Shown here piece after piece: positions 1 through 8,998 of a DNA stretch of 64,000 bases; the first letter of the stretch is position 1, and each line of letters opens with the position of its first letter. Below the pieces are notes generated by a model, which ran no database searches, was not told where the DNA came from, and saw only the letters and a list, made by a program, of their open reading frames with translations. The DNA comes from CAVPHV01 sp963704825 (GTDB taxonomy: Bacteria; Actinomycetota; Acidimicrobiia; Spongiisociales; UBA5794). Location of the stretch: the NCBI GenBank assembly GCA_963704825.1, contig CAVPHV010000005.1, positions 124,001-188,000 of the forward strand, given 5' to 3'. A program made the translations under genes and the position numbers.

Positions 1-1553
1 GGCTCCACCGCGCCGTACCCGTACGTTGCCGTACGGAAGGCGAGCGATTTGCCGAAGTTGTAGTCGCTCACCCATGTTGGGCTGCAATAGCTCATCAAGT
101 CCGTATGGCTCGAGGGGTTGAATGCGGAGCCGGTGACGATGTCGTAGCCCCACGTTCCGATCGAACCGGTCGGGTACGGATAGTCGGGATCGGGACCGGC
201 CGGACTGCCGCACGGGGCGTGGGGCAGGCTGAGGGTGTGACCGATCTCGTGGGCGACAACGCCCTCGCTCTGGATCGAAACCGCAGCAGGTGCTCCAATG
301 AACCCGATGCCGCCGATGCCGCCGGAGATGGGCCCCGGGAGCAATGCCACGTAGAGATCGGAGCTGCCGTCCGATACCCGCAGCTGGGCGATCTCATAGA
401 GCAACGTGCTCCAATCCCCCTGGGTGTTCCCATTGAAGGCGTATGCCGACCGAACCGTCACGTCGGACCCGGCGATCGGGAATACCTTCTGAGTCTTCGC
501 CAACAATGTCGCAGCACTCTGTGGCGTCACCACCGCCGCTTCTCCGTTCAGCTTGATGGGAACCAACGTGATGCCAAACCTGGGCACCTTGGCAACGTCG
601 AGGTCGTAGTAGCCGGAGACCGGCCAGCGATTGTTGCCTTCATTCGCCTCGAAGTACTCGTTGGCCGGGTCGACCTTGAGGTAGATCTCCGCACCCAGCC
701 GCAGGAAGGTATCGGCAAAGGCCCAGTTGTAGGTGCTGCCCAGGTCTGCCTCCGAGGGGTTCACCGGCACCGTGGCCGGTCCGTCGAGCACCATGTGCCC
801 CACATTGCCGTTCTTGCGCCAATGGAGGACCACCTTGGGGGACACCCCCGCCGCATTGCGGTCGGCAGCTATGAATGCACGGGCAATGCCGGAACGGGCG
901 GCCACGGGTGAGACTCGGTTGGCAGTTGCTTGGCTCGAGTCCGCCACCGGCGCCCCTTGGTTGATGAGGAAGCGCGCCGCACTGAAGTCGTTGGGGTCAA
1001 ACTCACAATCCGTCTCGCTCTCGGCGTCGCACTCGTCGGCCTCGGTCCCGCCGTAGATGATGTCGGCGCCTTCGTTGCCGATGAGGGTGTCGGTGCCGCC
1101 GCCCCCTTTGAGGACGTCGTCACCCCAGCCTCCATCCACGCGGTCCTTGCCGTTGCCGAGCCAGACTCGATCGGCGCCCCCACCTGCTGTGATCGCGTCG
1201 GATCCCTGAGCGCCGTATATGAGGTCGTTACCACCGCCCCCGCTGATCGTGTCATTGCCATCGCTGGCAAAGATCGTGTCGCCGCCCGTGCCGCCTTCGA
1301 TCACATCGTCACCCCAGCCACCACAGATGAGGTCGTTGCCTCCACGTCCGTCGATCGTGTCGCGGCCGGCGAACGCTGCAATGACGTCGTCGCCCGGGGT
1401 TCCCACCAGTGTGTCGGCTTTGTTGGTGCCTACGATGTCGGCGACTACTCCGTTGCACTTCGCCTCAGCGCTGTGGGCGGCAGGTGTTGCAGTCAGGGTG
1501 GCGGCAAGCACTCCGCACACCGCCAGCGAGGTCAACAGTGATCGGCTCGGCAT
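1..1553 (-). CDS. Secreted RTX-repeat metzincin-type metalloprotease (3' end cut by window edge)
   Basis: The frame stays open from an ATG at 1553 to the window edge, so about 517 residues are seen and the C-terminus is missing. A signal peptide (residues 1 to about 29) is followed by RTX/hemolysin-type calcium-binding repeats of the GGxGxD kind (about 45-170). A CARDB-like stretch comes next (about 200-330, with a DPANEYFEANEGNN motif), then a protease domain. The zinc motif HEIGHTLSLPH (residues 435-445) has the metzincin HExxHxxxxxH spacing, and DLMSYC (485-490) supplies a Met-turn. The usual Gly of the motif is Ser. A GAGGAG ribosome site lies at 1562-1567. Expected to be an exported, Ca- and Zn-dependent endopeptidase; the substrate is unknown. 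The protease class is well supported and the exact family is not. Confidence 0.85.
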   Translation of the reverse strand, partial: MPSRSLLTSLAVCGVLAATLTATPAAHSAEAKCNGVVADIVGTNKADTLVGTPGDDVIAAFAGRDTIDGRGGNDLICGGWGDDVIEGGTGGDTIFASDGNDTISGGGGNDLIYGAQGSDAITAGGGADRVWLGNGKDRVDGGWGDDVLKGGGGTDTLIGNEGADIIYGGTEADECDAESETDCEFDPNDFSAARFLINQGAPVADSSQATANRVSPVAARSGIARAFIAADRNAAGVSPKVVLHWRKNGNVGHMVLDGPATVPVNPSEADLGSTYNWAFADTFLRLGAEIYLKVDPANEYFEANEGNNRWPVSGYYDLDVAKVPRFGITLVPIKLNGEAAVVTPQSAATLLAKTQKVFPIAGSDVTVRSAYAFNGNTQGDWSTLLYEIAQLRVSDGSSDLYVALLPGPISGGIGGIGFIGAPAAVSIQSEGVVAHEIGHTLSLPHAPCGSPAGPDPDYPYPTGSIGTWGYDIVTGSAFNPSSHTDLMSYCSPTWVSDYNFGKSLAFRTATYGYGAVE

Positions 1554-1698
1554 CGTGTGAGCTCCTCATTCAACTTGGGGACGTCTACTCGGTTGTGATC
1601 GCACGCGGCGCGGCCAAAGGACCACGTCGCGTAGTACTACTCCGACTAGTTCGTTTCGGCAGAATCGCTCGACAACCTGAGGGCGGGATTCACCCTGG

Positions 1699-2982
1699 CT
1701 ATTGGGACGGTATGACGCAGTCGGGTCTGGCATCGCCCGAACCGCGTCGCACATCCCACACCACCGGGTCGGTGCTCGGCCAGGAGCCCGGATCGTCGGT
1801 GGTCAAGAACCGCACCAGGGCACGGTAGGCGGCCTCGGCATAGGCCTGCCGGAACTCCGGTGTCGCCAGCAAATCTGCTTCGCTCCGGCTGGCCAGATAG
1901 GCCCCCTCGCCGATGACCGTGGGCATCTCGGACCGCCGCAGCACCCCGTAGTACTGCGAAGTGCCATCGCGTGGGCTGAGGCGCGATTTTGCCCCAACAA
2001 AGCTCGCGCCGACCCAGTCGGCCTCGAAGGCGGCGAAACTCCGCTGGAATTCCTCGGAAAGGATGACGGCGAGACGGCGAGACTCCGGAACCTGCGATTG
2101 GTAGTACACATCACTCCCCGGTATCTCCAGACGCAGCTCCCAACCCGCGTTGTTGTGGATCGACACCATCGCATCGGCGTTGACCGCGTTGGCAAGTCGT
2201 GAGCGAAAAATCAAGCCCGTCTCGTAGTCGGCCGCATCGCCCTCGCCGACCCGGGTCACGTAGGCACGCTGCACCGCAGGCACGTCGTTGCCCACGAAGA
2301 TGGTGCCGGTTTCCCAATCCACCGTATGGGGCGTCTCGAGCAGGTCCCGCAGGCGCCGGGCGATGTCGACGTTGACGTTCTTCTCGAGCATGGTGCCGTC
2401 CGGGGACACGGCACCGATGTTGTGCGGTCCGCCGTGGCCAGGGTCAACCACGACCACGGCGTCACCAAAATCGAACCCGGCACCGGTCGCCCGCAGCGGT
2501 ACGGCCGGTTCTGCGAAGACTTCAGAGGCGTGCACCCATGCCTCGGTATCGCACATGGTCAGCAACCGAATCCAACCGCCGTCAGCACTCCCCTCGGCGG
2601 CCATCACCAGCCCCTCTCGTGCTCTCACGAGAACCGGCCCACCAATCTCGTTGTGCAGGTCGGCGCCCCCGGCAGCGATCGTGACCGCACCGACACCGGC
2701 AAAACCCTCGAGTGCGTGGGCAACGGGCGGCGGAGGCTCCGGCCGCGGCGAAGGAGGAACCCCTACCTCAACCAGAGCCGCCGTCGACATGGTTGCTCGA
2801 GCCGAATCCACCTCCGTGGTAGTCACGGCCGGCACCGTCGTCGCAGTGACCACCGCGGTGCCCGAGGCTGCGAACACAGGTTCTGCCCCACCGTCCCTGG
2901 TGTACCAGGCCACGCTGGTCGCCACTACGGCGACCAGCACGATGGTGCCGAGCGCCAAGACAGCACCGCGCCGCACTACCAC
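1699..2982 (-). CDS. N-acetylmuramoyl-L-alanine amidase (Amidase_3 family), membrane-anchored or secreted
   Basis: The 427-residue protein has an N-terminal hydrophobic segment (residues 7-26), a Pro/Thr-rich linker to about 90, an SH3-like stretch and a C-terminal Amidase_3 catalytic domain (about 174-410). The zinc ligands expected for the family are visible: His183 in DPGHGG, Glu200 in LEKNVN and His276 in SIHNNAG. The catalytic Glu359 is in VIGEGAY. It should cleave the amide between MurNAc and L-Ala in peptidoglycan outside the membrane. It starts with GTG only 7 nt after the pruA stop, so the two are probably cotranscribed, though no functional link is evident. Confidence 0.88.
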   Translation of the reverse strand: MVVRRGAVLALGTIVLVAVVATSVAWYTRDGGAEPVFAASGTAVVTATTVPAVTTTEVDSARATMSTAALVEVGVPPSPRPEPPPPVAHALEGFAGVGAVTIAAGGADLHNEIGGPVLVRAREGLVMAAEGSADGGWIRLLTMCDTEAWVHASEVFAEPAVPLRATGAGFDFGDAVVVVDPGHGGPHNIGAVSPDGTMLEKNVNVDIARRLRDLLETPHTVDWETGTIFVGNDVPAVQRAYVTRVGEGDAADYETGLIFRSRLANAVNADAMVSIHNNAGWELRLEIPGSDVYYQSQVPESRRLAVILSEEFQRSFAAFEADWVGASFVGAKSRLSPRDGTSQYYGVLRRSEMPTVIGEGAYLASRSEADLLATPEFRQAYAEAAYRALVRFLTTDDPGSWPSTDPVVWDVRRGSGDARPDCVIPSQ

Positions 2983-2989
2983 AAGCCGC

Positions 2990-4537
2990 TCAGAATCGCG
3001 TCGCGACCGTCTTCATCTCCATGAAGAGGCGCAGATAGTCGGGGCCGCCCGCCTTGGCGTTTGATCCCGACATGTTGAACCCGCCAAACGGTTGGATCCC
3101 CACCAGGGCCCCCGTGATCTTGCGGTTGATGTAGAGGTTCCCGACGTGGAACTCGCGTTTGGCCCGGGCGATGCGTGCCTCGTCTTGGGAATGCAGCCCG
3201 CCGGTGAGGCCAAACTCGGTGCCGTTGGCCACCGCGATCGCCGCATCGAAGTCGGCGACCCGCAGCACCGAGAGGACCGGACCGAAGATCTCATGCTGCG
3301 CCAGGCGCATCTCCGGCGCCACATCGACGAACACCGTCGGCTCCAGGAAATATCCCCCGCCCAGGTCGACTCGACTCCCGCCAAGCACCAGCCTGGCTTC
3401 GGCGCTACCCCGCTCGACCTCGTCGAGGATCGATGCTTGCTGAGCTGAAGATATCACCGGCCCAACCGCGATATTGTCGACGGCGGGACCCACCTCGAGC
3501 GCCGCTGCCTTCTCAACCACGAGATCGAGCAACGCATCGTGGACCGAGTCGACGACGATGAGCCGCGAACACGCCGAACACTTCTGACCTTGGAAGCCAA
3601 AAGCGCTTCTGACGGCGTCTGCAGCGGCAGCCTCGAGATCGGCAGTCTCATCCACGATGAGGGCGTCCTTGCCACCCATCTCCATGTAGGCCCGCTTGAG
3701 CCATCGTTGTCCGGGATGCACCACGGCGGCACGTTGGGCGATGCGGAGCCCGACCTCTTTCGACCCGGTGAAGTTGATGAACCTCATGTTGGGGTGGTCG
3801 ACCAGGTGGTCGCCGATCACCGACCCGGACCCGGGCAGGAAGTTGATGACCCCCGGCGGGAACCCCGCTTCAGCCACCGCCTGCATGAACCCCCACCCCA
3901 CCATCGGCGTATTGGACGCCGGCTTCAAGACGACGGTGTTGCCCGCCGCCACGGGGCCCATCGTCATCCCGGCCAGAATGGCCAGCGGGAAGTTCCACGG
4001 TGGAATCACGGCGCCGGCTCCGATTGGCTGCAGCCAGGACTCGTTGCGTTCCCCGGGATACTCGTGGACCGGCACCGGCTCGGCCATCGCCAAGGCCTGG
4101 TGGGCGTAGTAGTGGCAGAAGTCGATCGCCTCCGCAACGTCCGCCTCGGCTTCCGCCCAATTCTTGCCTGCCTCGAAGGTCTGCCAGGCCGCGAACTCGA
4201 ACTTGCGGGAGGCGATCAGATCGCCCAAGCGGGAGACAAGCGCGGCGCGTTGCTCCGCAGGTGTCGCTCCCCAATCCGAATAGGCGCGCCACGCTGCGGC
4301 GATGGCGGCGTCGACCTCGTCCCGGTCGGCCGACGATGCTGTGCCGACGATTTGGTTGGGCAGCGACGGATTGAGGCTTTGAATGGGCTCCCCGGTTTCG
4401 ATTTCCTCACCATCGATCACCAGCGGGCTGTGACCGCCCAACTGGGCCCCAACCCCGGCGATGGCCAACTCGTAGGCCCTCTTGGCGGCGGTGACGGTGA
4501 AGTCGGAGTAGGGCTCGATCCGGTACGGGTCCAACAC
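2990..4537 (-). CDS. pruA: L-glutamate gamma-semialdehyde dehydrogenase (1-pyrroline-5-carboxylate dehydrogenase)
   Basis: An NAD-dependent aldehyde dehydrogenase of 515 residues, the usual length of the RocA/PruA type. It oxidises glutamate semialdehyde to glutamate in proline catabolism. The general-base Glu286 lies in MEMGGKD and the catalytic Cys320 in GQKCSACSR. The IPPWNFP cofactor-site motif (about 178-184) and a C-terminal EIFGPV motif are present. The start is a GTG preceded by a GGAGGG ribosome site. No proline dehydrogenase is visible nearby. A very small candidate gene ends 15 nt upstream. Confidence 0.93.
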   Translation of the reverse strand: MLDPYRIEPYSDFTVTAAKRAYELAIAGVGAQLGGHSPLVIDGEEIETGEPIQSLNPSLPNQIVGTASSADRDEVDAAIAAAWRAYSDWGATPAEQRAALVSRLGDLIASRKFEFAAWQTFEAGKNWAEAEADVAEAIDFCHYYAHQALAMAEPVPVHEYPGERNESWLQPIGAGAVIPPWNFPLAILAGMTMGPVAAGNTVVLKPASNTPMVGWGFMQAVAEAGFPPGVINFLPGSGSVIGDHLVDHPNMRFINFTGSKEVGLRIAQRAAVVHPGQRWLKRAYMEMGGKDALIVDETADLEAAAADAVRSAFGFQGQKCSACSRLIVVDSVHDALLDLVVEKAAALEVGPAVDNIAVGPVISSAQQASILDEVERGSAEARLVLGGSRVDLGGGYFLEPTVFVDVAPEMRLAQHEIFGPVLSVLRVADFDAAIAVANGTEFGLTGGLHSQDEARIARAKREFHVGNLYINRKITGALVGIQPFGGFNMSGSNAKAGGPDYLRLFMEMKTVATRF

Positions 4538-4552
4538 GTTCCCTCCTGCACA

Positions 4553-4762
4553 TCAATGTCCCGCGACCGCGGGAGCGTCGCCCCAAGGGTAGGAGACTGT
4601 CGAACCGTCGGCGTTGCAGTGTGGCACCCCTCGGGTCACCGCCGCGCCGCGTTCACTCAGCCGACAGAACACCCCGTCGACACGATGGCGGCAAGCGCCG
4701 ACCCCACAGCGTTCAGCCGGGGGCTGGGACGTCGAGAAAACCATTGAAGCCGGCGCCGCCAT
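4553..4762 (-). CDS. Candidate small Cys/His-containing protein upstream of pruA
   Basis: This short frame (up to 69 residues; an internal ATG at 4744 gives 63) ends 15 nt before the pruA start, on the same strand. Third codon positions are mostly G or C over the last 50 codons, as in neighbouring real genes. The region holds three Cys in the pattern CxxxxC, then C, then HC. No Shine-Dalgarno or TANNNT box precedes either start. It overlaps the upstream region of the response-regulator gene on the other strand. No family is recognised, and it may be spurious. Confidence 0.3.
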   Translation of the reverse strand: MAAPASMVFSTSQPPAERCGVGACRHRVDGVFCRLSERGAAVTRGVPHCNADGSTVSYPWGDAPAVAGH

Positions 4763-4779
4763 CGCCCGATAGAAGGGAC

Positions 4780-5151
4780 GTGAAGCCGAGCGTTCTCGTC
4801 ATCGAAGACTCCGCCAGTGTGCGGCGACTCATTGAAGTCTGCCTCCGCGTGCTCGACGTCGACGTCGCCGCCGCCGAGGATGGCATCAAGGGCCTCGACA
4901 CCGCGCGTTCCACGCTGCCGGATCTGATCGTGCTCGACATCGGACTCCCCGGCATGGACGGCTGGGAAGTACTGCGACACCTGCGAGCCGGCGACGAGAC
5001 CACCCACATCAAGGTTCTCGTCTTGACCGCTCATGCTCAGCCCGAGGTAGCCGAGCAGGCCGCCCAGGGTGGCGCCGACGACTTCATGACGAAGCCCTTC
5101 CGCCCCGGCGAACTCCGCGAGCGTCTCGAGAAACTGCTGGCCGACGCGTAG
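4780..5151 (+). CDS. Single-domain response regulator (receiver domain only)
   Basis: The 123-residue protein is a complete CheY-like receiver without an output domain. The acidic pair E9/D10, phospho-acceptor Asp53 (VLDIGLPGMDGW), Thr83 and Lys105 (MTKPF) are all in place. It should be phosphorylated by a histidine kinase, but none is encoded here. The start is GTG at 4780, with an AGAAGG motif just upstream; the frame extends further upstream, but only this start gives a normal receiver N-terminus. Confidence 0.88.
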   Translation: MKPSVLVIEDSASVRRLIEVCLRVLDVDVAAAEDGIKGLDTARSTLPDLIVLDIGLPGMDGWEVLRHLRAGDETTHIKVLVLTAHAQPEVAEQAAQGGADDFMTKPFRPGELRERLEKLLADA

Positions 5152-5217
5152 AGGCGTGCTGCCCGACACGTCGCCGAGCAGCACGACCGGCTTCCCCTCA
5201 CGTTCTAGATTCATCTG

Positions 5218-6495
5218 GTGACCGGCGACCCATCCACCGCCCAATGGCAGCCTCGGACCCGCTCGGTCGTCTCGTGGATCACGTACGACCTGGCCAATAC
5301 CATCTTTGCCCTCGGGGTCGCCGGGCTCTACTTTCCGACCTGGCTCACCGAGAACGACGTACGCGACGAAGCGCTGTCGTGGACCGTGGCATCGGCGATG
5401 CTGATCGTCATCCTGCTCTCTCCGTGGATCGGGGCGGTCAGCGATCACGCCGCCAGACGAAGCAGGCTATTGATCCCGACGACGCTGGTCGCCGTCACCG
5501 CCACCTTCTTCCTGGCATCCACCTCGATCGGCGTCTCGCTTGCCATCTACGGCATCGCGCTCATCGGCTTCAATCTCGGCGCGGTCGTCTACGACGCACT
5601 CCTGCCCGATGTCAGCACGGAGCAGGACCGGGGCAGAATCAGCGGCTGGGGCGTCGGCATCGGCTACGTCGGGTCGATCATCGCCGTGGTCGCCGGCAGT
5701 TTCCTCCTCGATGCCTACGGCTACCCGGCGGTCTTCCGCGCTATTGCGCTCCTGTTTCTGCTGTTCGCCACTCCCGCCTTCCTGTTCATCGAGGAGCGAC
5801 CCCACTCCAAGCCGGCGGGCCGGGGCCCGAGCCCGGTGCGCAGCCTGCACCAGTTGGTCGTCACCTGGAAGAGGGCCGCCACCTACGACGGCGTCGTGCG
5901 GTTCCTCATCGGCCGATTCCTCTACGCCGATGCTATCAACACCCTCATCGGGGGCTTCCTCGCCATCTTCGTGATCCAGGAGTTGGACTTCAGCGACGAC
6001 GAGGTGCAGTTGCTGCTCGGCATCGCAATCGTCGCCGCCATCTTCGGCGGCATCGCCGGCGGATGGCTCACCGATCGGTACGGCCCCCGGCGGGTGCTCT
6101 TTGGAGCGCTCTATGTCTGGATCGCCACCATGGTCGGCGGCATCGTGGCCGCCACCACCGGACAGCCGGCGCTGGCCTGGGCCATCGGGCCGATCGGAGG
6201 CCTCACCCTTGGCGCCACGTGGACGTCGGATCGCGTCTACATGGCCAGGATCTCGCCACCCCGCTATCTCGGCGAGTTCTACGGCCTCTACGCAACCGTC
6301 GGGCGGTTTGCAACGGTGCTGGGACCACTGACGTGGGGAATCATCGTCAATCGGCTCAACCTGCCCAGAGCCGTTGCCATGGCCGCCTTGGTCGGCTTCA
6401 TCGTGGCGGGCCGTCTCGTACTCGGCGGGGTCGGTGACCAAATCAGAGAGTGGGGCCCCGGAGACGTTTCCGCCCCCACCACGGACGCAGGCTGA
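5218..6495 (+). CDS. MFS transporter of the UMF1 / Atg22-like family
   Basis: The 425-residue membrane protein has about 12 hydrophobic segments. Its N-terminal SWITYDLANTIFALGV stretch is typical of the UMF1 (YxiO-like) family of the major facilitator superfamily. A central hydrophilic loop separates two six-helix halves. Substrate is unknown; Atg22 relatives export amino acids from vacuoles, but that cannot be transferred to this protein. It starts with GTG, 6 nt after a TAGATT hexamer (5206-5211), consistent with a leaderless transcript. Confidence 0.85.
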   Translation: MTGDPSTAQWQPRTRSVVSWITYDLANTIFALGVAGLYFPTWLTENDVRDEALSWTVASAMLIVILLSPWIGAVSDHAARRSRLLIPTTLVAVTATFFLASTSIGVSLAIYGIALIGFNLGAVVYDALLPDVSTEQDRGRISGWGVGIGYVGSIIAVVAGSFLLDAYGYPAVFRAIALLFLLFATPAFLFIEERPHSKPAGRGPSPVRSLHQLVVTWKRAATYDGVVRFLIGRFLYADAINTLIGGFLAIFVIQELDFSDDEVQLLLGIAIVAAIFGGIAGGWLTDRYGPRRVLFGALYVWIATMVGGIVAATTGQPALAWAIGPIGGLTLGATWTSDRVYMARISPPRYLGEFYGLYATVGRFATVLGPLTWGIIVNRLNLPRAVAMAALVGFIVAGRLVLGGVGDQIREWGPGDVSAPTTDAG

Positions 6496-6501
6496 TGCTC
6501 C

Positions 6502-7152
6502 TCAGTCGGCCGAGCTCTTCTGCAACGCGGCGATCACCGCGGCATCGCTCACCTGAGAGAAGTCGTCGTACCAGGTCCCCACGGCCATGAAGGATCGGGG
6601 CTGGAGCGGGCAGATGACCTCATCGGCCTCGGCACCGAGTCTGCGCACGGTATCCGGGGGTCCAACGGGTATGGCACAACACAACCGCTCCGGCCCTGCC
6701 GCACGAACCGACCGCAAGACGGCCATCAGGGTCGAACCTGTGGCAACGCCGTCGTCGACAACGATGACGGTCCGCCCCGCCACCACCGGGGCCGCCCTGC
6801 CCGATCGGTATGCCAGCTCCCGACGCCGGATCTCGTCGCGTTGTCTGGCCACTTCGGCGTCGAGGTACGACCGTGAGATCGTCATTCGGCGCACGACGTC
6901 GCGGTTGATGAGAGGTTCACCGTCGCCGGCAATGGCCCCGATGGCGAACTCGGGGTTGCCGGGGGCTCCCACCTTGTGTGCCATGGCGACGCTGAGTTCC
7001 CCTCCGATGTGGTCCGCGACCGCGGCGGCTACCGGCACTCCGCCGCGGGGGATTCCAAGAACGAGGGGGGGCGAGTCGAGGTCGCCGTACCCTGCTGCGG
7101 CAACCGCCACACCAAGCTGGGATCCGGCATCGGACCGATCGCGATACCTCAT
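6502..7152 (-). CDS. Phosphoribosyltransferase-fold protein
   Basis: The 216-residue protein has the type I PRT fold. A PRPP-loop motif VIVVDDGVATGST lies in the middle and an LGIPRGGVPVA motif near the N-terminus. Proteins of this class are annotated as predicted phosphoribosyltransferases and sit next to stress or hydrolase genes in many actinobacteria; the acceptor base is unknown. The ATG at 7152 is chosen because TACCCT (7159-7164) lies 6 nt upstream and the protein then begins MRYRDR like its family. A GTG at 7170 would add six residues. Confidence 0.82.
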   Translation of the reverse strand: MRYRDRSDAGSQLGVAVAAAGYGDLDSPPLVLGIPRGGVPVAAAVADHIGGELSVAMAHKVGAPGNPEFAIGAIAGDGEPLINRDVVRRMTISRSYLDAEVARQRDEIRRRELAYRSGRAAPVVAGRTVIVVDDGVATGSTLMAVLRSVRAAGPERLCCAIPVGPPDTVRRLGAEADEVICPLQPRSFMAVGTWYDDFSQVSDAAVIAALQKSSAD

Positions 7153-7158
7153 GGTCTG

Positions 7159-7185
7159 AGGGTACCCCACCGCAACAGGTAGCCT
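7159..7185. promoter_or_regulatory. Back-to-back leaderless -10 elements
   Basis: TACCCT at 7159-7164 (minus strand) precedes the ATG at 7152 by 6 nt. TAGCCT at 7180-7185 (plus strand) precedes the ATG at 7192 by 6 nt. The 39-bp gap between the two starts has no Shine-Dalgarno on either side, so both genes are predicted to be transcribed from about their start codons. Confidence 0.5.
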
Positions 7186-7191
7186 GCAGCG

Positions 7192-8112
7192 ATGCGTAGG
7201 CTGCTTCTCGTCGCCAACCCCTCCGCCTCTGGATTCACCGGAGCCTTGTTTCGCGACGTTTCATCCATCCTCTCCGAGAGGTACGAGGTCACGGCCGCAT
7301 GGCCCGATGGGCCCGATGAGGCCCGCCACAGCGCCAAAGAGGCGGCCCGCTCCGGCTACGACGTCGTGGTGGCGATGGGCGGTGACGGCGTCGTCCACCA
7401 TGTCGGCAACGGCCTTGTTCACACCGACACAGCGTTGGGTGTTCTCCCGGTTGGCACAACGAACGTGGTCGCCAGAATCCTCGGACTTCCCCGCAATCCC
7501 AAAAAGGCGGCGCGCGCCCTCGCCGAGGCAAGGCCCGAGCGCATCCCCGTTGCCCACATCGCGACCGAGAGCCCCACCGAGGCACGTTCCAGGTACGCCA
7601 TATTCTCGCTTGGCGTCGGCTTCGATGCGGATGTCGTCACCATCGCCGAGCAACGGCCTTACGCCAAGGTCCGTTTTGGCTCGATCCACTACGCCCGCAC
7701 CGCCGTCGGCCGCTTGTTCGGCCACTATCGAACCAAGCCCCCGAACCTGCGGATCGAGTGCCGCGGCGACGCGGTCGATGCCGTCACCTTGCTCGTGCAA
7801 GTCCACCATCTGTTCACCTATTTCGGCCGGATTCCGTTGATGCTCTCCCACGAGCGGACCGATGGCCTGACCGCCGCCGCGGTTGAGCGAGTCGCCCCCC
7901 TACCGGCAGCAGGCATCCTGGGCCGGCTCGGGACGAGGCGCGATCTCGGGAAGATGAAGGGCATCACGGTGTGGCAGGACTTCCACAAGCTCGTGCTCCA
8001 CGCCGAACCGCAGGCACCGTTCCAGGCCGATGGTGAGCTCTTGGGTTTGACCGGCGGGCTCGAGGTCACCCCGGTACCGGCCGGTCTGCTCGTCCTCACT
8101 CCGAGGGGTTGA
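7192..8112 (+). CDS. Diacylglycerol kinase-family lipid kinase
   Basis: The 306-residue protein has the DAGK catalytic N-domain. A short Asn-Pro-Ser motif (NPSASG, 9-14) leads to the nucleotide motif GGDGVV (the consensus Thr is Val) and LPVGTTNVVAR, which binds the nucleotide. A beta-sandwich lipid-binding C-domain follows, ending in a FQADGE motif. It probably phosphorylates diacylglycerol or a related lipid at the membrane. Its end overlaps the convergent MscS gene by 17 bp. Confidence 0.87.
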   Translation: MRRLLLVANPSASGFTGALFRDVSSILSERYEVTAAWPDGPDEARHSAKEAARSGYDVVVAMGGDGVVHHVGNGLVHTDTALGVLPVGTTNVVARILGLPRNPKKAARALAEARPERIPVAHIATESPTEARSRYAIFSLGVGFDADVVTIAEQRPYAKVRFGSIHYARTAVGRLFGHYRTKPPNLRIECRGDAVDAVTLLVQVHHLFTYFGRIPLMLSHERTDGLTAAAVERVAPLPAAGILGRLGTRRDLGKMKGITVWQDFHKLVLHAEPQAPFQADGELLGLTGGLEVTPVPAGLLVLTPRG

Positions 8113-8998
8113 GCTCCCCAGCGCCCTCTGCCGGGGGCTGGCCCTCCATCACCACGGTGAGGTGTTGGTAAGGGAGATCGATGCCCTCACGATCGAGGCG
8201 ATTCTTGATACGACGCAGGAACTCGCGACGAGCCGTCCACCGAGCCGCCGGGTCGACCCGCAACAGGGCTCGTACCTTGACGGAGCTTTCGGCGAGAGCG
8301 TCGACCCCGAGCAGCTGGGGAGCATCCATGAAGAAGCCCTCCCATTCGGGGTCGCTGGCGAACTCCCCGAGCTCGTCACTGATGACCGCCATGGCTTCAT
8401 CGATATCCTGGTCATAGGCCACGCTGACGTCGATCACCACCTGGCTGTACTTCTGGGTGTAATTGGAGGCCACCGTGATGGCTCCGTTGGGCACGTGATG
8501 GACATTGCCGTCGAGGTCACGCAGCACGGTGGTCCGCAGCCGGATGGTCTCCACCTCGCCGCTGACGTCGGCAATGCGTACCACGTCGCCGATCGAGTAC
8601 TGGTGCTCGGCAACGATCAAGAACCCTGCGATGACATCCTTGACGAAGCTCTGGGCGCCAAAACCGACCGCGACTCCCACCGCGCCGCCGACCGCAACCA
8701 GGGGACCAATCGGAAGGCCCCAGATCATCATGAGGGTGAGCACCACGACGACGATGATCAGCACGGCGCCGACCGTCTGGAGGACCCGCCACAGGGTATT
8801 GATGCGTTGGATATCGTCGGTCCCGGCGGCGTCGTCATCGCGGCGATCGATCATCCGGTCAACCGTCTTGTTCCCAAGTCGACGAAAGAGCCACCAGAGG
8901 ACAAGGGCGCCGATGAGCACAACGACCGAGGCGAGGAACTCATCCGACCACTGATCGAAGAAGTCACCGAAGGAGTCGGCGGCCCACACGGGGGTCAC
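8096..8998 (-). CDS. Small-conductance mechanosensitive channel (MscS family)
   Basis: The 300-residue protein has transmembrane segments at about 20-38 and 74-95, then the Gly/Ala-rich pore-lining helix and the VGFGAQSFVKDVIAGF motif that marks MscS TM3 and the start of the beta domain. The cytoplasmic domain follows. It should act as a tension-gated safety valve in the membrane. The start is a GTG inside a GTGA overlap with the stop of the upstream GTPase gene, so it is translationally coupled to it. That coupling suggests a shared membrane-stress role (inference). Confidence 0.9.
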   Translation of the reverse strand: MTPVWAADSFGDFFDQWSDEFLASVVVLIGALVLWWLFRRLGNKTVDRMIDRRDDDAAGTDDIQRINTLWRVLQTVGAVLIIVVVVLTLMMIWGLPIGPLVAVGGAVGVAVGFGAQSFVKDVIAGFLIVAEHQYSIGDVVRIADVSGEVETIRLRTTVLRDLDGNVHHVPNGAITVASNYTQKYSQVVIDVSVAYDQDIDEAMAVISDELGEFASDPEWEGFFMDAPQLLGVDALAESSVKVRALLRVDPAARWTARREFLRRIKNRLDREGIDLPYQHLTVVMEGQPPAEGAGELNPSE

